From Halopelagius longus (GTDB lineage Archaea; Halobacteriota; Halobacteria; Halobacteriales; Haloferacaceae), in assembly GCF_900100875.1 (NCBI RefSeq), contig NZ_FNKQ01000005.1, forward strand, positions 124,001-188,000: a DNA stretch of 64,000 bases, in the 5' to 3' direction. Made by a program: the position numbers and the translations under genes. Shown here in pieces: positions 42,149 to 51,639 of the stretch. The notes below the pieces were generated by a model. The model saw only the letters and a program-made list of their open reading frames with translations, did no database searches and was not told the DNA's origin. Position 1 is the stretch's first letter; each line of letters starts with the position of its first letter.

Positions 42149-44101
42149 ATGCGACAGTCCCTCTCCCGCCGGCGGTTTCTCGCCGGGGCCGGTGCGGGGT
42201 GCACCGCCGTCGCCGGGGTCCCCGCGACGGCGTCAGCCGACGCCCGGTCGACATCCGCGGCCGACGGAGCGGTCCAGTCCGAACTCGAACCGCTCGTCGA
42301 CGACGTAATGGAGTCGAGCTTAGAGGAGTACGATATCCCCGGAGCCAGCGTCGCCGTCGTGACAGACGGGGGCGCCGCCCTGACCAAAGGCTACGGAGTC
42401 GCCGACCGGACCGACGGGACGGCCGTGGACCCGAACGCCACGCCGTTCCGCATCGGGTCGGTGTCGAAACCGGTCGTCGCGACGGCGCTTGCGGAACTGG
42501 TCCAACGCGGCGACGTCGACCCCGACGCCGGCGTCGCCGAGTACGTCGACGTCCCCATCGACGGGGACGACGAGGAGCCGGTCACGCTCCGTCAACTCGT
42601 CACCCACCGAGGCGGGTTCGAGGCGACGAACCGCGGGATGTGGATTCCGGACGCCGAGAAACTCCGATCGCTGGAGTCGTATCTCCGCGACGACGCCCAG
42701 AAACGCGTACGACCGCCGGGTACCGCCGGCTCCTACTCGAACTACGGGTACGCGCTCGCCGGGCAGGTACTCGCCGCGACGGCGGACGAGCCGTTTCACC
42801 GCGCCATCGACGACGCGCTCCTGACGCCGGCCGGCATGTCGCAGAGCAGTTTCCGACAGCCCCTCCCCGAACCCCTCGCCGACGCGCACGCGGCGGGCTA
42901 CGGCCCGACCGGAACGTATCGCGGGGGCGAGTTTCCGCTCCTCGGACTCAGACCGGCCGGAGCGATGTCGGCGACCGCGGCCGACATGGCGCGGTTCCTC
43001 GAACTCCAGTTGAACGACGGCGTGGTGGGAGGCGAACGGGTTCTCGAACCGGGGACGATAGACGCGATGCACGACCGATGGGCGACGCACCACGAGCAAC
43101 TGTCCGGGATGGCGTTCGGACTTCTCGAGGAGTTCCGCGGCGACGTTCGCACGCTCTGGCACAACGGGGCGACGATGTCGTTCTACAGCCACCTCGTACT
43201 CGTCCCGGAGTACGACTTCGGCCTGTTCGTGTCGTTCAACGCCCCGGCCGGGAGCACCGCCGCGGGCGACGTCGTCGACCGCGTGCTCGGCGAGGTGCTC
43301 CCGGACCCGGAGGAGTCGTCGCCGTCACCCGACGGGACGCCGTCGCGCGCCGACGCTATCGAGGGGACCTACCGGTCGCTGCAACGATCGTTCACGTGGC
43401 ACGACCGAGTGACCTCCGTCCTGAACGCGCCGACGGTCGACGTTCGCGTCGAGTCGGACGGGACGCTCGTTACGGAACAGGGAGACACCGCGCGGCGGTG
43501 GGTCGAAATCGAGCCGCTCGTCTTCGAAGCCGTCGAGGGAGGGCAGCGACTCGCGTTCGGCGAACGCGACGGGGAGATTCGGTACCTGTTCTTCGGCGGC
43601 AGCCCGACGGCGTACGACCGCGTCGACGGCCTCGAACGGCTCCGGCTCCACGGGATACTCGCGCTCTGTACGGTCCTCGGAGTGCTCTCTGCGGTCGTCG
43701 GGTGGCCCGCGGCCGCGTTCTACCGGTATCTTCGCGCGGACCAGGACGCCGTCGCCGGAGGCGGGTGGCGAACGCTCCTCGGACGCCGCACGACGCGGGC
43801 GAGACTCGTCGCCGGTGGCTCCGCGGTGGTCATCTTCGCGGCGTTGGCGCTGATAGCGGGCCACTTCCTCGCGACGCCGCTCGCGGTGCTCTCGGACCCT
43901 CCGCTCACGTTTCGTGCGCTGTTCGCCGGTCCGATACTCGGAGCGCTCGGGACGCTCGCGGCGGTCGGAGTCGGCGTTCGGGCGGCGAGCGCCGGGGAGT
44001 GGAGTCGGACGAGCGGAGTCCACTACGCGCTCGTCGTCGTCTCGCTGCTCGGACTCTGCTGGGAACTGTGGTACTGGAACCTGCTGTTCCCGCCCGGCTG
44101 A
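42149..44101 (+). CDS. class C beta-lactamase-related serine hydrolase with membrane C-terminus
   Basis: The 650-residue protein starts with a Tat signal (SRRRFLAGAGAG). Its catalytic domain (about 45-400) has S104-V-S-K107, YSNYG near 195 and HNG near 336. These correspond to the SxxK, YxN and KTG-like motifs of penicillin-binding/esterase proteins. A beta-rich linker is followed by about four membrane helices (505-650). The enzyme therefore sits outside, anchored to the membrane. Haloarchaea lack peptidoglycan, so an esterase or D-amino-acid peptidase role is likelier than cell-wall work. Confidence 0.88.
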   Translation: MRQSLSRRRFLAGAGAGCTAVAGVPATASADARSTSAADGAVQSELEPLVDDVMESSLEEYDIPGASVAVVTDGGAALTKGYGVADRTDGTAVDPNATPFRIGSVSKPVVATALAELVQRGDVDPDAGVAEYVDVPIDGDDEEPVTLRQLVTHRGGFEATNRGMWIPDAEKLRSLESYLRDDAQKRVRPPGTAGSYSNYGYALAGQVLAATADEPFHRAIDDALLTPAGMSQSSFRQPLPEPLADAHAAGYGPTGTYRGGEFPLLGLRPAGAMSATAADMARFLELQLNDGVVGGERVLEPGTIDAMHDRWATHHEQLSGMAFGLLEEFRGDVRTLWHNGATMSFYSHLVLVPEYDFGLFVSFNAPAGSTAAGDVVDRVLGEVLPDPEESSPSPDGTPSRADAIEGTYRSLQRSFTWHDRVTSVLNAPTVDVRVESDGTLVTEQGDTARRWVEIEPLVFEAVEGGQRLAFGERDGEIRYLFFGGSPTAYDRVDGLERLRLHGILALCTVLGVLSAVVGWPAAAFYRYLRADQDAVAGGGWRTLLGRRTTRARLVAGGSAVVIFAALALIAGHFLATPLAVLSDPPLTFRALFAGPILGALGTLAAVGVGVRAASAGEWSRTSGVHYALVVVSLLGLCWELWYWNLLFPPG

Positions 44102-44512
44102 GGCGCGAGACCGGTTCGGCGGGCGCATCGTCCCTTCCTCTGTCCGCCCGCGTCGTTCGGTGGGGCGTCGGCGTCTTCCCCCGGCCCTCGGCGCGTCGGC
44201 CGCCTCGGCCGACGGAGTCGAATCGACCCGACGACGACGGCGACGCTCAGCTCCGATTTTCCGCCCGCGGATAGCGCACCAACTGCCCAATTCGAGAGAG
44301 GTAGCCCCTCAGAACCGCCGTCGGGTGCCTACAGGGCCATTATCACGAGAGATATTCGCACCCGCGACGTTATATGTGAGATATAATACTGGGTATCTAG
44401 TGCGCGACTCAGATACGATTCCGGGCGACGAGTCGACCGATGCGGTCACAGCGACCAGCATCCGAGATATCCGATTCGGACGTCGGACGAACGGCGGGAA
44501 ACGGGAGAAGAC
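44102..44512. other. 411-bp intergenic region before the transducer gene
   Basis: The left part is GC-rich without a convincing gene. The right part has an AT-rich promoter with the inverted repeat TTATAT-GTGAG-ATATAA (44370-44386), overlapping likely TATA sequence. The start of transcription would be near 44400, leaving a leader of about 110 nt before the ATG at 44513. Confidence 0.5.
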
Positions 44513-47461
44513 ATGAAGATACAAACGAAGCTCATCGCACTCTGTCTGGCCATCTCGCTGATTCCGGTTTCAGTCGTCGGCGGAACCGGGATATACGAGA
44601 TGCAGGAGATAGGGTCGTACGCCCAAGAGCAGAGTACGACCCACATGGAAGAACAGGTCACGGGCGAACTGAACAACACGGTCAGCGCGCGGCAAGAGCA
44701 GATTCAGAACGTCATGGACGTGCGACGCGTGGACGCGCGTTCGCTCGCGGACTCCTCGCCGGTGCAAAACTATCAGGCGGCGAAAGCCGGCGAGTGGGAC
44801 CTCGTCCAACGGCAGAGTCAGACCCAGCTCGGTCACATGGCGCTGCAGATGCACAGCACCGTCGAGAGTACGAAGCAGACCGTCCTCGAAGAGCAGTACG
44901 ACGGCAAGCGGTGGGAGGAACTCACCCCCGAGCAACAGCGACAGGTCGAGCAGAAAGTCGAGCGGATACTCACCGGGACGAACGGCGACGGAGTGCAGTC
45001 GTCCGGCACCCTCTCGAAGATGTTCCACCCCGGCTACATCGGCGACACCGGGTACGCCTACATCACCGACCGAGACTCGAACGTCGTCGCTCACCACAGT
45101 CTCCGCGACGGGTACAACCTCAGAGAGGACGCCTCACTGACGGTCTTCGAAGGCGTCGACTCGACCATCGAGTCGAACTCCGGCGTTCGGAACGGCGAGG
45201 AGTGGGGAATCGCCGAGTACGACTGGGAAGACACCACCCAGCAAGGGAACCCCCTCGAACGGAAGTTCATCGCCTACACCTACCACGAGGACTTCGACTG
45301 GGTGCTCGCGCCGAACGTCTACTACTACGAGCTCCAGACGACCGCACGAGAGAGCGCGAAGGATAGGATCAACGCGTCGTTCCGGAGCTACCTGAACACC
45401 CGTTCGGTCTCTATCGACGGCGGCGAAGTGCCCGCGTACGAGGAGATCGTCCTGACCGACGAGAGCGGCGAGGGCGTCATCCGCGCCCACAGGGAGAACG
45501 GAGAGGTAGTCACCGAATCGGTCGAGGGCGTCTCGTACGCCGACTCCGACTGGTTCACGGAGAGCAAGAACCTCGCGAAAGGCGAGGTTCACGTCGGAAG
45601 CGTCCAGACGATAGACGGCGAGCAAGCGATGTACCTCTCGACCCCGGTGTACCAAGGCGGGGAGTTCGCGGGGTCCATCGCGCTCCGGTTCAACTACAGC
45701 ATCCTCTCGACGCTCACGAACGGCGTCACCGTCGGCGATAGCGGCCACCTGAGCATCGTGAACGACGACGGACGGGTTCTGAGTCACCCGAACGAGTCCG
45801 TCGTCGCGTCGGGGTCGAACATCGCGAACGAGCAGTACGCGGGGTCGCTCGCCGGCGTCGCGCAGTCTCGGATACTCGCCGGAGAGCGAGGTCTGAGCAC
45901 CTACGCGAAGCAGGGAAGCGACGGTGAGGAGAACTACTACGTCGGGTACGCGCCGCTTCAGTTCGGCGACAAGCAGTTCGCGCTCCTCGCGACGGTTCCC
46001 GAGGAGGACGTGACGGCCCCCAGCGTCGCCCTCGGGAAGGAACTGAGCGACAGAACGTCCTCGGCTCGGAACATCTTCCTCCTGCTTATCGGTGGCATGG
46101 GCGTCGGCGTCGTCGCCATCGGATACCGGGCGGCGACGTACTTCTCCCGGCCAATCGTGCAACTCCGAGACCGGGCGACGGCGCTCGCGGAGGGTCGCTT
46201 CGACGAGGACGAGAGCGAAATCGAGGCGTCCGACGACGAAATCGGAGACTTGGTCGAGGCGTTCTCCGAGATGCAACGGAACCTCAGACAGCAGGTGGCC
46301 GAACTCCGGACCGTCAGCGAGAACCTCGGCGACGGGAAGTTAGACCGCGACATCCGGACCGACCTCCCCGGGGAGTTCGGGGCCATCATGTCCGACATCG
46401 ACGACGGCATCGAGAAGGTCCGACAGAGTCTCGTGGAAGTCCACGAGGTCGCAGACGAGTTCGCGCAGGTCAGCAACGAGACCGTCGCGAGCGCCGAGGA
46501 GATAGAGTCCGCGAGTCAGGCGACCGCCGAATCCGTCGAGGAGATCGCCCACGGGGCGCAACAGCAGACGGAACAACTGCAGGCGGCGTCCGACGAGATG
46601 AACAACCTCTCGGCGACCATCGAAGAAGTCGCCGCGTCGGCCGACGGCGTGGTCGATACGGCGAACGAGGCGGTGTCTTTGGCCGAACGCGGCCGGGAGC
46701 ACGCCGCCGACGCCACCGACGAGATTTCGGCCATCGAGACGGAGACGTACGCCGCCGTCGAACAGGTCGAGGGTCTCGAATCGCGCATCGACGAAATAAA
46801 CGACATCGTCCAGCTGATAACGGACATCACCGAACAGACCAACCTCCTCGCACTCAACGCGTCCATCGAGGCCGCGCGCGCGGGCGAGGTCGGAAAGGGC
46901 TTCGCGGTGGTCGCAAACGAGATAAAGACGCTCGCGAACGAGGCGGAGGACGCCACCGAGGACGTCGAAGAGCTCATAAGCGAGATTCAGGAGGACACCG
47001 ACGAGACGGTCGAAGACATGCAGTCGATGCAGGAGCGCGTCGAAACCGGCGCCGAAACCATCGAGAACGCCATCGAGATGTTCGACGACATCGCCGACGC
47101 GAGTCAGCGAGCCGAACACGGCGTCAAGGAGATATCCGAATCGACGGAGGCGCAGGCGACGTCCACGGAGGAAGTCGTCTCGATGGTCGACGAGGTGTCG
47201 AGCGTGAGCGAGGAAACCACCTCGCAGACGAGCACCGTCTCGGCGGCGACCGAAGAGCAGACCGCCTCGATAAACGAAGTCAGACAGAACATCCAGAACG
47301 TGTCCGCCTCGGCGCAGTCGCTCCAAGAACTTGTGAATCAGTTCGACGTCGGCGAGCACGACGGAAGTGCGACGCAGGGAGAAACAGAAGCGGACGTTAC
47401 GGAGCGCGAGGCGGGAGAAAATCCCGGAAGTGAGGAGGTCCAGGCCAACGTGAACGACTAA
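44513..47461 (+). CDS. methyl-accepting chemotaxis transducer with large extracellular sensor
   Basis: The 982-residue transducer has an N-terminal helix (about 7-27). An extracellular region to about residue 518 appears to hold two Cache-type modules. The first contains [21 protein letters not shown], the second [21 protein letters not shown] second helix (about 519-540) is followed by HAMP segments (541-600 and beyond). The long coiled-coil signalling domain has its tip [19 protein letters not shown] near 774-792 and glutamine/glutamate-rich methylation helices. It steers motility through CheA/CheW. Position next to sugar loci suggests, but does not show, a sugar or acid ligand. Confidence 0.95.
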   Translation: MKIQTKLIALCLAISLIPVSVVGGTGIYEMQEIGSYAQEQSTTHMEEQVTGELNNTVSARQEQIQNVMDVRRVDARSLADSSPVQNYQAAKAGEWDLVQRQSQTQLGHMALQMHSTVESTKQTVLEEQYDGKRWEELTPEQQRQVEQKVERILTGTNGDGVQSSGTLSKMFHPGYIGDTGYAYITDRDSNVVAHHSLRDGYNLREDASLTVFEGVDSTIESNSGVRNGEEWGIAEYDWEDTTQQGNPLERKFIAYTYHEDFDWVLAPNVYYYELQTTARESAKDRINASFRSYLNTRSVSIDGGEVPAYEEIVLTDESGEGVIRAHRENGEVVTESVEGVSYADSDWFTESKNLAKGEVHVGSVQTIDGEQAMYLSTPVYQGGEFAGSIALRFNYSILSTLTNGVTVGDSGHLSIVNDDGRVLSHPNESVVASGSNIANEQYAGSLAGVAQSRILAGERGLSTYAKQGSDGEENYYVGYAPLQFGDKQFALLATVPEEDVTAPSVALGKELSDRTSSARNIFLLLIGGMGVGVVAIGYRAATYFSRPIVQLRDRATALAEGRFDEDESEIEASDDEIGDLVEAFSEMQRNLRQQVAELRTVSENLGDGKLDRDIRTDLPGEFGAIMSDIDDGIEKVRQSLVEVHEVADEFAQVSNETVASAEEIESASQATAESVEEIAHGAQQQTEQLQAASDEMNNLSATIEEVAASADGVVDTANEAVSLAERGREHAADATDEISAIETETYAAVEQVEGLESRIDEINDIVQLITDITEQTNLLALNASIEAARAGEVGKGFAVVANEIKTLANEAEDATEDVEELISEIQEDTDETVEDMQSMQERVETGAETIENAIEMFDDIADASQRAEHGVKEISESTEAQATSTEEVVSMVDEVSSVSEETTSQTSTVSAATEEQTASINEVRQNIQNVSASAQSLQELVNQFDVGEHDGSATQGETEADVTEREAGENPGSEEVQANVND

Positions 47462-47874
47462 TCTCGAATCGTCGTTCGTCCTCGGACGCCGTACTTTTCG
47501 AATTCGATCTTTTCCGAGTTTTAGACGGCTGTATCGGAGGTTTTTCATTCCGTCCCGACGAGAGCCGACTGTCGAACGGAGCAAACGTCTGAGTCCGGTT
47601 TTATACAATATCGGTTGTACTAAACGAGGGAGGAGAGACGCCGCAGACGCTCGCGTCGTTTCGCGAGTTCGACTCCGTCGTGTCCGCTCGATGCCCGTCT
47701 CCTGTGAGATGCAACGGTCGCCGAAACTGGCCGGGTGCCTGTACCCGGCCGTCGGGAACGGCGCGACTGGCCGAACGTCACTACGTACGAGAACGACCAG
47801 ACGACGGCGACGGTCGTTCCCGAGGTCGTCCGGACCGTTCTCTTTATCCCGGGAGACGACGATACCCGGGACGA
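47462..47874. other. 413-bp intergenic region
   Basis: Beyond the T-rich 3' end only GC-rich sequence without a convincing gene is seen. A TATA-like TCTTTATCC (47841-47849) serves the next gene. The 65-codon in-frame extension upstream of 47875 is therefore rejected. Confidence 0.5.
47485..47552 (+). terminator. T-rich possible terminator after the transducer gene
   Basis: Several T-runs (ACTTTTCG, ATCTTTTCC, GAGTTTTAG and GGTTTTTC) follow the stop codon within about 90 bp, the usual form of archaeal intrinsic termination. Confidence 0.45.
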
Positions 47875-48549
47875 ATGTCGGAGTCCTTGCCGAGTCCCGT
47901 CGCGACGGCGACGACGGTCATCCGCGTGCTCTACGCGGAACTGCTCACTATCGTCGTTGCGAGCCTGCTGACGGCGGTGGCGTCCCTGCCGCTCGTCACC
48001 GTCGGTCCGGCGATACTGGCCGCCGTCGAGGTGCTGACGACAGTCGTCACCCGTCGCGACACCGGCGCGCCGCCGACGGAGCGCGGACGAGTTCGTCTGT
48101 TCGTCGAGGCCTTCCGCCGGAATCTGAAGACGGGTCTCCCGTTCAGTCTCCTCTTGCTCTCGGTCGGCGGAGTGACTGCGTTCTACTACGTCGTCGGGAC
48201 GGCGCGAAACGACGGCGGCCTCCTGTTACTCGCGCTCCTCGGCGCGTACGGCGTCGTCGGTGCACTAGCGGTGACGCTCCGGGTCGGTAGCTTTCGCGCG
48301 CGGACGTCGCCGCCGCCGTCCGCGGTTCGTGCGCTTCGGCTGACCGGACAGTCCTTCACCGAGTACGTCTCGTACACCGTCCTCTGGCTCGTCTCGCTCG
48401 CCGGTCTCCTCGTGGTCGCGAGGTACGTTCCGGTGACGGTGCCGATGCTTTTGGTGGGCGTCCTCGGCGTGATAGAGGTCGTCGCGTTCGAGGCGGTGGT
48501 CGGCGACGGCGCGGCGGCCGTCGCCCCGGACGCGGACGTCGAATCGTGA
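47875..48549 (+). CDS. YesL/DUF624-like membrane protein
   Basis: The 224-residue protein has about five membrane helices, starting with LYAELLTIVVASLLTAVASLPLVTVGPAILAAVEVLTTVV. A conserved-looking cytoplasmic loop FVEAFRRNLKTGLPFSLLLLS follows. This pattern of polar FxxxFRxNxK after two helices is characteristic of the DUF624/YesL group, often found beside sugar ABC transporters in bacteria. Its function is unknown. It is convergent with the sugar-transporter operon that ends at 48560, only 10 bp away. Confidence 0.72.
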   Translation: MSESLPSPVATATTVIRVLYAELLTIVVASLLTAVASLPLVTVGPAILAAVEVLTTVVTRRDTGAPPTERGRVRLFVEAFRRNLKTGLPFSLLLLSVGGVTAFYYVVGTARNDGGLLLLALLGAYGVVGALAVTLRVGSFRARTSPPPSAVRALRLTGQSFTEYVSYTVLWLVSLAGLLVVARYVPVTVPMLLVGVLGVIEVVAFEAVVGDGAAAVAPDADVES

Positions 48550-48559
48550 CGTCGGCCCG

Positions 48560-49420
48560 TTACCCCTTCATGCCGCTGAGCGTCATCCCGCGGATGAAGT
48601 ACCGCTGGGCGGACATGAAGACGACGATGACGGGGAGGACGATGACCGCCGCCGCGGCCATCACCAGTCCCCACTCGGTGAAGTACTGATTCCGCACCGC
48701 GAACAGCGCCACCGGCAGCGTATACATCGACTCGTCGCTCGCGATGATCAGCGGCCACTCGAAGTTCTTCCAGGTCGTCACGAACGTGTAGATGCCGAGC
48801 GTCGCCAGCGCCGGCTTGGCGAGCGGGAGATAGACCTTGTAGAAGGTCTGGAACTCGTTACAGCCGTCTATCTTCGCCGCGTCGCCCAGCGAGGACGGGA
48901 GGTTCATGAAGTGCTGGCGGAGCAGGAAGATACCGAGCGGGTTGGCGATCATGGGCGCGATCAGCCCCTGGTAGGTGTTTACCCACCCGAGGTTCGACAG
49001 GAGGATGTACACCGGGATCAGCGTCACCATCGCCGGGACCATGATCGTCGCGACGAACAGCAGGAACAACTTCTCGCGACCGACGAACTCGATCTTTGCC
49101 AGGGCGTACCCCGCGAGGCTGTCGAACACGAGGTTGAACGCCGTGACGCTGCCGGCGAAGACGATGGTGTTGAAGAACCACCGGCCGACGGGCTGGGTCG
49201 CGAACAACTCCTCGAAGTTCGCGAGCGTCGTCTGCTCGGGGACGAGCGACACGGACCCGGCCGTGGGGTTCGCGCTGAGCGCGGTCGACAGCATCCACCA
49301 AAACGGGAGGGACCAAAGCAGCGCGCCGAGCGTGATGCTTCCGTACAGCAACGCCGTCTTCGACCAGTAGCGGGCACCTGCTCGCTCGTATCCGGGGTAG
49401 TCGTAGCTCGATTTGGACAT
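48560..49420 (-). CDS. sugar ABC permease, MalG type (galactoside system 1)
   Basis: The 286-residue permease has about six helices. The coupling loop SSLGDAAKIDGCNEFQTFYKVYLPLAKPAL (about 185-215) matches the EAA motif, and the chain ends in the family RYFIRGMTLSGMKG. The start at 49420 overlaps the stop of the MalF-type gene (TGATG). The frame reads much further upstream only because it crosses that gene in another phase. Confidence 0.93.
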   Translation of the reverse strand: MSKSSYDYPGYERAGARYWSKTALLYGSITLGALLWSLPFWWMLSTALSANPTAGSVSLVPEQTTLANFEELFATQPVGRWFFNTIVFAGSVTAFNLVFDSLAGYALAKIEFVGREKLFLLFVATIMVPAMVTLIPVYILLSNLGWVNTYQGLIAPMIANPLGIFLLRQHFMNLPSSLGDAAKIDGCNEFQTFYKVYLPLAKPALATLGIYTFVTTWKNFEWPLIIASDESMYTLPVALFAVRNQYFTEWGLVMAAAAVIVLPVIVVFMSAQRYFIRGMTLSGMKG

Positions 49421-50445
49421 CAGTAAGCCACCTCGTCCTGTTGTTCGATCCGGTAACGGTAGTAGCTGAACACGAACACGACGGCGAACAGGAAGAACGC
49501 CATCGCGCTCGCTCGTCCGAAACTGCTCTTGACGAACGCCGTCTCGTAGATGAGGACGACGACCGTCGTCGTGGCGCGGGCCGGGCCACCCTCCGCGAAC
49601 GCCAGCGCGATGCCGAACACCTGGAACGTGCCGATGATGGCAAGCACAGTGACGAAGAAGTGGGTGTTCCGGAGGTTCGGCCAAGTCACGTGGCGGATCC
49701 GGTCCAGCCCGTCGGCGCCGTCGATCCGAGCCGCTTCGTACAGTTCGTCGGGGATGTTCTGGAGGCCGGCGAGGTAGAGGATCATGTTGAACCCGATGCC
49801 GCCCCACAGGCCGATGAGCATCAACGCGCCCAGCGCCGTGTTCGGGCTGTTCGCCCAGCCGTAGGCGAGGCCCACCGGGCGGAGGAACTCGTTGACGACG
49901 CCGTTCTGCGACAGGATCCAGCGCCAGATGACGCCGCTCGCGGCCGCAGACAGCATCACCGGGAGGAAGTACGCGGCGCGGTACACCTTCTTGCCGCGGA
50001 TGCGACTGTCCAGGGCCAACGCCACGAGGAACCCTCCGATGATCTGGACGGGGACCACGACCGCCGTGTAGGCCACCGTGTTCCGGACGGCGAACCACCA
50101 GAGATTGAACGACGGGCTCCGCAGGGAGGCCCAGTTGTTCTCCCACGGGAGCGGTTGCAGTATTTCGACGTAGTTCCCCACGGGGAGGCGCAGACCGAAC
50201 ACCTCCGTCCAGGCCGGTTTCCCGGTTCCGAGGAACAGGTTCCACTCCTGGAAGGAGAGGACGAAGGCGTACAGTATCGGCCCGAGCAGGAACACCGAGA
50301 ACACCACCACGTTAGGGATGACGAAGAGGAAGCCGGCGAGGTTGTTCTCCTCGGTCGGCCGATCGACGACACGGCCCGCGACCGAACGGACCGCCGATCC
50401 GGCGCGCCGGAACGACGACCGGATGGACTCGGTAGGCGTGCTCAC
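49420..50445 (-). CDS. sugar ABC permease, MalF type (galactoside system 1)
   Basis: A 341-residue permease. A cytoplasmic N-terminal tail is followed by GFLFVIPNVVVFSVFLLGPILYAFVLSFQEW as the first helix. The coupling loop DELYEAARIDGADGLDRIRHVTWPNLRNTHF lies near 233-263. The ATG overlaps the ATPase stop by four bases, so ATPase, MalF and MalG genes are translationally coupled in that order. Confidence 0.93.
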   Translation of the reverse strand: MSTPTESIRSSFRRAGSAVRSVAGRVVDRPTEENNLAGFLFVIPNVVVFSVFLLGPILYAFVLSFQEWNLFLGTGKPAWTEVFGLRLPVGNYVEILQPLPWENNWASLRSPSFNLWWFAVRNTVAYTAVVVPVQIIGGFLVALALDSRIRGKKVYRAAYFLPVMLSAAASGVIWRWILSQNGVVNEFLRPVGLAYGWANSPNTALGALMLIGLWGGIGFNMILYLAGLQNIPDELYEAARIDGADGLDRIRHVTWPNLRNTHFFVTVLAIIGTFQVFGIALAFAEGGPARATTTVVVLIYETAFVKSSFGRASAMAFFLFAVVFVFSYYRYRIEQQDEVAY

Positions 50446-51638
50446 GGTCGATCACCAGTGTTCGTCTCGCCCGCCCCGTCGGCGAGCGTATCGCCGTCCG
50501 ACCTGGTCGACGTCCCCACGACGCCCGGTGCGGTCTCCTCGGTCCGCGTCCGGTTGAAGACGGCCTCCCCCGTCTCACCGTCGAACGCGTGGACGTGGTC
50601 GACCGGGAGAGACACTCGGACGCGGTCGCCCTCGCGGACGCGCTGGCCGCCCGAAACGGTGGCGACGATTTCGCCCATCTCGTGGCGCAGATGGAGGACG
50701 TTCTCGCTCCCCATCGGTTCGACGATGCTGGCGACGAACTCCGTCGTCCGCGGCCCGGGTTCGTCGGCGAGGACGACGTCCTCCGGTCGGACGCCGAGCG
50801 TCACCGAGTCGCCGCCGAGGTCCGCGGACAGTGCCTCGCGCTGGGCCTCGGTCAGTTCGTACGTGTACCCGGGGAGTTGCAGGTGTTCGCCGTCGAACGT
50901 CGCGTCCAGTGTGTTCATGGAGGGGGAGCCGATGAACGTCGCGACGAACTCGTTGGCCGGTTCGTAGTACATCTCCATCGGCGTGCCGACCTGCTGGAGT
51001 TGCCCGGATTCGAGGACGGCGATGCGGTCGCCCATCGTCATCGCCTCCGTCTGATCGTGCGTGACGTACACCGTCGTGGCCTCGAGTTCACCGTGAAGCT
51101 CCTGGAGTTCCGTCCGCATCTGCGTCCGGAGTTTGGCGTCGAGGTTCGAGAGGGGTTCGTCCATCAGGAACACCGCCGGGTTCCGCACGATAGCCCGACC
51201 GAGAGCGACGCGCTGTTGCTGTCCGCCGGAGAGGGCCCGCGGACGCCGGTCCAGTAACTCCGTGATATCGAGCAGTTCGGCGGCTTCCTCGACGCGACGC
51301 GTGATCTCCTCGTCGTCGAGGTCGGTCGTCATCTCCAGCCCGAATCGCATGTTCCCCGAGACCGTCTTCTGAGGGTACAGCGCGTAGTTCTGGAACACCA
51401 TCGCTATGTCGCGGTCCTTGGGCTTTACGTCCGTGACGTCGCGACCGTCGATACGGATTTCGCCCTCGCTGACCGTCTCGAGCCCTGCGATCGTTCGCAG
51501 CGTCGTCGACTTCCCGCACCCGGACGGGCCGACGAGGACGAGGAACTCCCCGTCGCGAATTTCGAGCGACAGGTCGTCGACGGCGACGATGTCGTCGCCG
51601 AACCGCTTCGTCACGCCGTCGAGCGTCGTTCGTGCCAT
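50442..51638 (-). CDS. sugar ABC transporter ATPase, MalK type (galactoside system 1)
   Basis: A 398-residue ATPase: Walker A GPSGCGKST (about 38-46), MVFQNYALYPQKT, signature LSGGQQQR, Walker B VFLMDEPLSNLDAKLRTQM, THDQTEAMTMGDR. The C-terminal domain is TOBE-like, and a Thr/Asp-rich tail extends beyond typical MalK length. It follows the binding-protein gene by only one base between stop and start, and precedes MalF with a four-base overlap. All four parts of the importer are thus in one operon. Confidence 0.94.
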   Translation of the reverse strand: MARTTLDGVTKRFGDDIVAVDDLSLEIRDGEFLVLVGPSGCGKSTTLRTIAGLETVSEGEIRIDGRDVTDVKPKDRDIAMVFQNYALYPQKTVSGNMRFGLEMTTDLDDEEITRRVEEAAELLDITELLDRRPRALSGGQQQRVALGRAIVRNPAVFLMDEPLSNLDAKLRTQMRTELQELHGELEATTVYVTHDQTEAMTMGDRIAVLESGQLQQVGTPMEMYYEPANEFVATFIGSPSMNTLDATFDGEHLQLPGYTYELTEAQREALSADLGGDSVTLGVRPEDVVLADEPGPRTTEFVASIVEPMGSENVLHLRHEMGEIVATVSGGQRVREGDRVRVSLPVDHVHAFDGETGEAVFNRTRTEETAPGVVGTSTRSDGDTLADGAGETNTGDRP

Positions 51639-51639
51639 T

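Noticed and set aside
41218-44274. 1018-codon open frame on the plus strand
   Set aside because: It crosses the regulator gene in antisense and the serine-hydrolase gene in another phase, with Arg/Gly-rich shadow composition. It is an effect of high GC.
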